DNA from: DAOMNN01 sp050486545
Lineage (GTDB): Bacteria > Pseudomonadota > Gammaproteobacteria > Burkholderiales > Rhodocyclaceae
Length of the DNA stretch: 7,166 nucleotides
Direction: 5' to 3'
NCBI GenBank assembly: GCA_050486545.1
Contig: JBJHDM010000098.1
Span: 1-7,166 of the forward strand
Positions 4,406-7,166 of the stretch are shown here, one piece after another. The position numbers were made by a program, and so were the translations under genes. The notes beneath the pieces were generated by a model. The model did not search any database. It was not told the DNA's origin and worked only from the letters and a program-made list of their open reading frames with translations. Position 1 is the stretch's first letter. The number at the start of each line of letters is the position of its first letter.

Positions 4406-5614
4406 ATGCACGAACTGCTCGCCCAAGAGCCGCATCGCATCGTGACGGTCGGCGAAACCGAAATCACCCTGCTCGGCACGGCCCATGTCTCCCCCGCCAG
4501 CGCACGCGCGGTGAAGGCGCTGGTGGAGAGCGGTCAGTACGATTCGATCGCGATCGAGCTGTGCGACAGTCGCCAGCGTGCAATGCTCGACCCGGATGCG
4601 CTGGGGAAGATGGATCTGTTCAGCGTCATTCGACGCGGACAGGCCCCCATGGTCGGGGCGAGCCTCGCCCTCGGGGCCTATCAGCAGCGTCTGGCCGAGC
4701 AGTACGGAATCGAGCCCGGCGCCGAGATGCGGGCCGCTATCGATGGTGCACTCGACCGGGGCGTTCCCCTGAGTCTCATCGACCGCGACATCGGCCTGAC
4801 GCTGCGTCGCGCCTATCGTGCAGTGCCCTGGTGGCGCCGGATGGAGCTCGTAGGCGGTATTCTCGCCAGCGTCCTGTCCCGTGAAAAGATCGAAGAATCG
4901 GAGATCGAGAAGCTCAAGGAGGGCGATGTGCTCGAGTCGACCTTCAGTGAATTCGCCGAGCAGTCCGGTGAGCTCTACGGACCGGTGATCGACGAGCGAG
5001 ACCGCTACATGGCAGCCCGCCTGCGCCTGCTGGCCGAGGATGGAAGCGCACGGCGGGTGCTCGCGGTGGTCGGTGCCGGCCACCTCAAGGGGATCGAGCA
5101 TTACCTGTTCCAGTCCGAACAGCCCGCCGGAGAAACGCTGCGCGAACTCGAAGTCTCCCCGCCGAAGGCACGTTGGCCGAAGGTCCTGCCGTGGGTCATC
5201 GTGGCGGTGATCCTGACCGGTTTCGTCATCGGCTTCAGCCGCAACACCGAACTCGGCGTGCAGATGATCGCCGAATGGTTCCTGATCAACGGCGGACTGG
5301 CGGCCATCGGTGGCCTGATCGCGCTCGCACACCCCCTGACCGTCCTGACCGCCGCGCTGGCGGCGCCGCTCACCTCGCTGAACCCGACCATCGGCATCGG
5401 CTTCGTCGCCGCGGCGGTCGAACTCTACCTGCGCAAGCCTCGCGTCGCCGACTTTGCCCGCCTGCGTAGCGACGTCAGCGAGGTCAAGGGCTGGTGGCAC
5501 AACCGCGTCTCGCGCGTTCTGCTGGTGTTCTTCCTGACGACGCTCGGTTCGGCCATGGGTACCTACATCGGCGGCGCACGCATTTTCGGGCACCTGCTCG
5601 GTTCGGGCGGTTGA
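4406..5614 (+). CDS. TraB/PrgY-family membrane protein
   Basis: A 402-residue protein of the TraB/PrgY branch of the TraB/GumN/TIKI superfamily, whose soluble domain is proposed to be a metal-dependent hydrolase. Enterococcal PrgY/TraB lowers peptide pheromone activity; the role in proteobacteria is unknown. Visible motifs: LLGTAHVSPAS (residues 22-32, His27), IELCDSRQRAM (50-60, Glu51), DERDRYMA (196-203) and VVGAGHLKGI (221-230, His226). From about residue 260 the chain is hydrophobic: VLPWVIVAVILTGFVIGF, then a long stretch with two or three more segments (about 288-345), and a last one (VLLVFFLTTLGSAMGTYIGG), so roughly four membrane segments anchor the protein. The length fits the family. 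I chose the ATG at 4406 because it follows the candidate promoter and precedes the first conserved strand; the ribosome site is weak. It is monocistronic and converges on the lipoprotein gene 14 bases away. Confidence 0.87.
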   Translation: MHELLAQEPHRIVTVGETEITLLGTAHVSPASARAVKALVESGQYDSIAIELCDSRQRAMLDPDALGKMDLFSVIRRGQAPMVGASLALGAYQQRLAEQYGIEPGAEMRAAIDGALDRGVPLSLIDRDIGLTLRRAYRAVPWWRRMELVGGILASVLSREKIEESEIEKLKEGDVLESTFSEFAEQSGELYGPVIDERDRYMAARLRLLAEDGSARRVLAVVGAGHLKGIEHYLFQSEQPAGETLRELEVSPPKARWPKVLPWVIVAVILTGFVIGFSRNTELGVQMIAEWFLINGGLAAIGGLIALAHPLTVLTAALAAPLTSLNPTIGIGFVAAAVELYLRKPRVADFARLRSDVSEVKGWWHNRVSRVLLVFFLTTLGSAMGTYIGGARIFGHLLGSGG

Positions 5615-5628
5615 TCGGCCAGAGTTGC

Positions 5629-6021
5629 TTACAGATCCACGACCGTCAGCGTCACCAGCCGCATGCCGGCGCCGTCGCGCAGCACGACGCATTCCCACCG
5701 GCCGTCGATCGTTTCGCCCAGCGCATCCAGAACCGCCCCACCGAGTTCGACGCGGATCGTGTCGTCGGGCTGTCGCGTCACGCTCCATTCCTCGAGGGGT
5801 TCGAGCGCTGCGGAATCCGGATGGTCCAGTGTGTCCAGCAGTGCTTCACGGCAGGTTTCGCGGGCGATCCGGGTCCGTGCCTCGGTCTCGGTTTCCCCAG
5901 GTCGGGCCGCCGGTGCCGCATCGGCGATGTCGGATTGCGGGCCGCAGCCCGCGAGCAGGGCCGCGGTGAACCAGGGCAGGGCGATCGTCGTCAGGCGTGT
6001 GAGTATGCGGTTCGATTTCAT
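5629..6021 (-). CDS. Small lipoprotein of unknown function
   Basis: A 130-residue protein with a lipoprotein signal peptide: basic start (MKSNRILTR), hydrophobic core and lipobox LLAGC with lipid-attachment Cys26, so it would be anchored in the cell envelope. A Pro/Ala/Glu-rich linker (27-50) leads to a small domain with two cysteines (Cys57 in ETCREALLD, Cys111 in RWECVVL) that could form a disulfide. The pattern of a helix with Cys, then 'HPDSA', then a strand ending in 'ECVV', recalls small secreted domains seen in many proteobacterial hypothetical proteins, but I cannot name the family. The ribosome site upstream of the ATG is poor. It lies downstream of the GrpB-family gene on the same strand, with a dyad in between. 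Its stop is 14 bases from that of the TraB-family gene, with no visible terminator between them. Confidence 0.72.
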   Translation of the reverse strand: MKSNRILTRLTTIALPWFTAALLAGCGPQSDIADAAPAARPGETETEARTRIARETCREALLDTLDHPDSAALEPLEEWSVTRQPDDTIRVELGGAVLDALGETIDGRWECVVLRDGAGMRLVTLTVVDL

Positions 6022-6069
6022 TTCGGGGCAGACGGTTTCGACATCCGTTCCGGCAACGCGATGGCCGGA

Positions 6070-6089
6070 ATGTTCCCTGGTGGGAACAT
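6070..6089. repeat. Perfect 8-bp dyad ATGTTCCC-N4-GGGAACAT
   Basis: ATGTTCCC (6070-6077) and GGGAACAT (6082-6089) are exact inverted copies around TGGT. It lies 49 bases upstream of the lipoprotein start and 45 downstream of the GrpB-family stop, both on the minus strand. There is no T-run, so it fits an operator for the lipoprotein gene better than a terminator. Confidence 0.5.
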
Positions 6090-6133
6090 GATGAATCAGT
6101 GATGGCGGTGGAGCTGCGGAGCGCGGACCGGTT

Positions 6134-6712
6134 TCAGGAGGAGTGGTAGCGCTCGTGGGCCGCCTTCGTGATCCGGTTGATGAAGGCGGTCTTCTCCCTT
6201 GCGTAGGCGATGCGGTCGTTCGGATAGTCCCGGGCGATCCGGTGCTTCAACTCCGCGTACTCGTGTGCGGTATCCGGATGTTCGCGCAGATAGTCCCGAA
6301 AGAGCAACCGTTCCCATTCATGCGAGTCCGCCTCCAGGAAATGCACGTGGTGCGTGCGCTCGCCCGCTTCGTTGCGCTTGATGAACCAGATATAGCTCGG
6401 TGTGTTCTCGTCGTACCAGGACGGTCGCCAGAAATAGTCGTAGCCCTGCGCCTCGAGGACCGGCACGATCCGGCGTGCGGCCTCGGTCAGCGACGTGACC
6501 TCGACCAGCATGTCGATGATCGGCTTGGCAGCCAGCCCCGGAACGGCGGTGCTGCCGAAATGCTCGATGCGCCCGATCAGTTCAGGCGGCAGGCAGTCGC
6601 GCAAGTGGTGTTTCTCGGACTCGAACCGCCGCGGCCAAGCGGGATCGTATGGCACGATCTCGATCTCGTCGCCCATTGCACGTCGAATCCGTTCTTCCGC
6701 TTCTTCCACCAT
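6134..6712 (-). CDS. GrpB-family (UPF0157) nucleotidyltransferase-fold protein
   Basis: A 192-residue protein of the GrpB family, which has a nucleotidyltransferase-like fold; its substrate is not established. The family start (EIEIVPYDPAWPRRFESEK, 16-34) is followed by the signature RIEHFGSTAVPGLAAKPIID (48-67), where the GST and the downstream Asp67 correspond to the nucleotide/metal site of this fold. Further on come HHVHFLEADSHEWERLLFRD and the helix-rich tail YAREKTAFINRITKAAHERY. Length is close to the family's usual 170-190. The ATG at 6712 is the longest start; the ATG at 6676 (residue 13), just before EIEIVPYDP, is an equally good or better start, and neither has a strong ribosome site. 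A likely -10 (TAGAAT on the minus strand, 6780-6775) lies upstream. No link to neighbouring genes is evident. Confidence 0.85.
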   Translation of the reverse strand: MVEEAEERIRRAMGDEIEIVPYDPAWPRRFESEKHHLRDCLPPELIGRIEHFGSTAVPGLAAKPIIDMLVEVTSLTEAARRIVPVLEAQGYDYFWRPSWYDENTPSYIWFIKRNEAGERTHHVHFLEADSHEWERLLFRDYLREHPDTAHEYAELKHRIARDYPNDRIAYAREKTAFINRITKAAHERYHSS

Positions 6713-6774
6713 CGGTCCGGTCCAAGCGCTGGTCTTGTCTGCCCGCCATGTCGGGAAGACAACTCTTTATGACC

Positions 6775-6780
6775 ATTCTA
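6775..6780 (-). promoter_or_regulatory. Candidate -10 element for the GrpB-family gene
   Basis: The minus strand reads TAGAAT here, five of six consensus bases, 62 bases before the ATG at 6712. No good -35 was found at 16-18 bases. Confidence 0.3.
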
Positions 6781-6803
6781 GTTGGCCGGCGCGGAGCGGG
6801 GTA

Positions 6804-6820
6804 GCGCCGGGTGCCGGCGC
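6804..6820 (-). terminator. Hairpin after the RcnB/CigR-like gene, possible weak terminator
   Basis: GCGCCGG (6804-6810) and CCGGCGC (6814-6820) form a perfect 7-bp GC stem with a three-base loop, starting seven bases after the stop of the leftward gene. There is no T-run after it, so it would be at best a non-canonical terminator. Confidence 0.35.
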
Positions 6821-6826
6821 ATGGGT

Positions 6827-7166
6827 TTACCAGCCGAGATTCTCGATGACGTCGCGAACGATTCCGGTGCCGATCTCGATGAGCAGGATGTCGGAGTCGA
6901 CACGTACGTAGCGGTGCCGCGGCGGAGGTGCGCCAAACCGTTCTACGAGACCCGGCGGGAGGTCATGGAAGATCACCCCGCGTGCAAGTGGGTGTCCCAT
7001 CGACCATTTCTTTGCGATCCCCGGCGGCATGCAGCCGTTGCGTTTCTTTGCCAGCCCCGGCGGGCATCGGTTGTCCGAATAGTGCTGGCGGAAGTAATCG
7101 CGGCTGATCGTACGATGGATTTCGCCGAAGAAGAAACCCAAGGCGCCGGATTCGTGCCCTTTCCGA
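6827..7166 (-). CDS. RcnB/CigR-like envelope protein (N-terminus off the right edge)
   Basis: The reading frame stays open to the right edge, so the true start lies outside; 112 C-terminal residues are visible. A TTG at 7141 could be read as a start but would leave no signal peptide. The visible part has two copies of a PPG-AKK motif (CPPGLAKKRNGC and MPPGIAKKW), then GHPLARGVIFHDLPPGL, a proline-rich PPPRHRYVRV, and the closing DSDILLIEIGTGIVRDVIENLGW. This order matches the C-terminal domain shared by RcnB (periplasmic, Ni/Co homeostasis) and CigR (anti-virulence regulator) and many uncharacterised envelope proteins. No histidine-rich metal site is obvious in the visible part, so a metal role is not supported here. 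The two Cys flanking the first PPG-AKK motif are worth noting. Family call is by pattern; function unknown. Confidence 0.7.
   Translation of the reverse strand, partial: RKGHESGALGFFFGEIHRTISRDYFRQHYSDNRCPPGLAKKRNGCMPPGIAKKWSMGHPLARGVIFHDLPPGLVERFGAPPPRHRYVRVDSDILLIEIGTGIVRDVIENLGW

Noticed and set aside
4012..4884. Rightward open frame spanning the inverted-repeat element and the start of the TraB-family gene
   Set aside because: Its product is Arg-rich with no domain, and it overlaps the TraB-family gene out of frame.
4367..5788. Long leftward open frame opposite the TraB-family gene
   Set aside because: It is antisense to a gene with clear motifs and membrane segments and has no family motif of its own.
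1..7166. CRISPR array, tRNA or rRNA genes, phage or transposase genes
   Set aside because: I saw no regularly spaced long repeats, no tRNA-like cloverleaf and no mobile-element coding motif when reading the window.

Overview
The window is GC-rich, tightly packed bacterial DNA from a sulfur-oxidising proteobacterium. A gammaproteobacterium of the Chromatiales/Ectothiorhodospiraceae type is my best guess. The evidence is gene content: a TusA–DsrE2 sulfur-relay pair, a flavocytochrome c sulfide dehydrogenase pair (FccA/FccB) and a haem-binding DUF3365-type protein. No tRNA, rRNA, CRISPR array, transposase or phage gene was seen.

Left part (1-1895). A leftward operon runs tusA (1215-988), dsrE2 (860-390), then a secreted DUF3365/Tll0287-like protein (212 to the left edge, 3' end missing). 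Divergent from it is a stand-alone S24 (LexA/UmuD-like) domain protein at 1536-1895. It has the catalytic-type serine but an arginine where the catalytic lysine should be, and no helix-turn-helix. The gap between the divergent genes holds a cluster of GGGTAAT-like words, two dyads and no gene.

Middle part (1896-4003). A 418-base gap with an AT-rich island, an inverted repeat and a candidate sigma-70 promoter leads into fccA (small monohaem cytochrome c, Sec signal) and fccB (FAD subunit, Tat signal, GTG start). A strong intrinsic terminator at 3977-4003 closes the unit. The pair oxidises sulfide in the periplasm; TusA/DsrE2 would handle protein-bound sulfane sulfur in the cytoplasm. Regulatory words shared by the two upstream regions hint at common control, but this is inference.

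Right part (4004-7166). A non-coding stretch of about 400 bases has a perfect dyad and a composite inverted-repeat element, then a TraB-family membrane protein (4406-5614). Leftward genes follow: a small lipoprotein (6021-5629), a GrpB-family protein (6712-6134), and an RcnB/CigR-like envelope protein cut by the right edge (7166-6827). These look like ordinary housekeeping or accessory genes with no evident link to sulfur metabolism.

Most unusual points: the S24 protein lacking its lysine and any DNA-binding domain beside sulfur-relay genes, the GGGTAAT-word cluster next to it, and the long fccAB leader. All functional calls come from reading motifs by eye; no database search was run.
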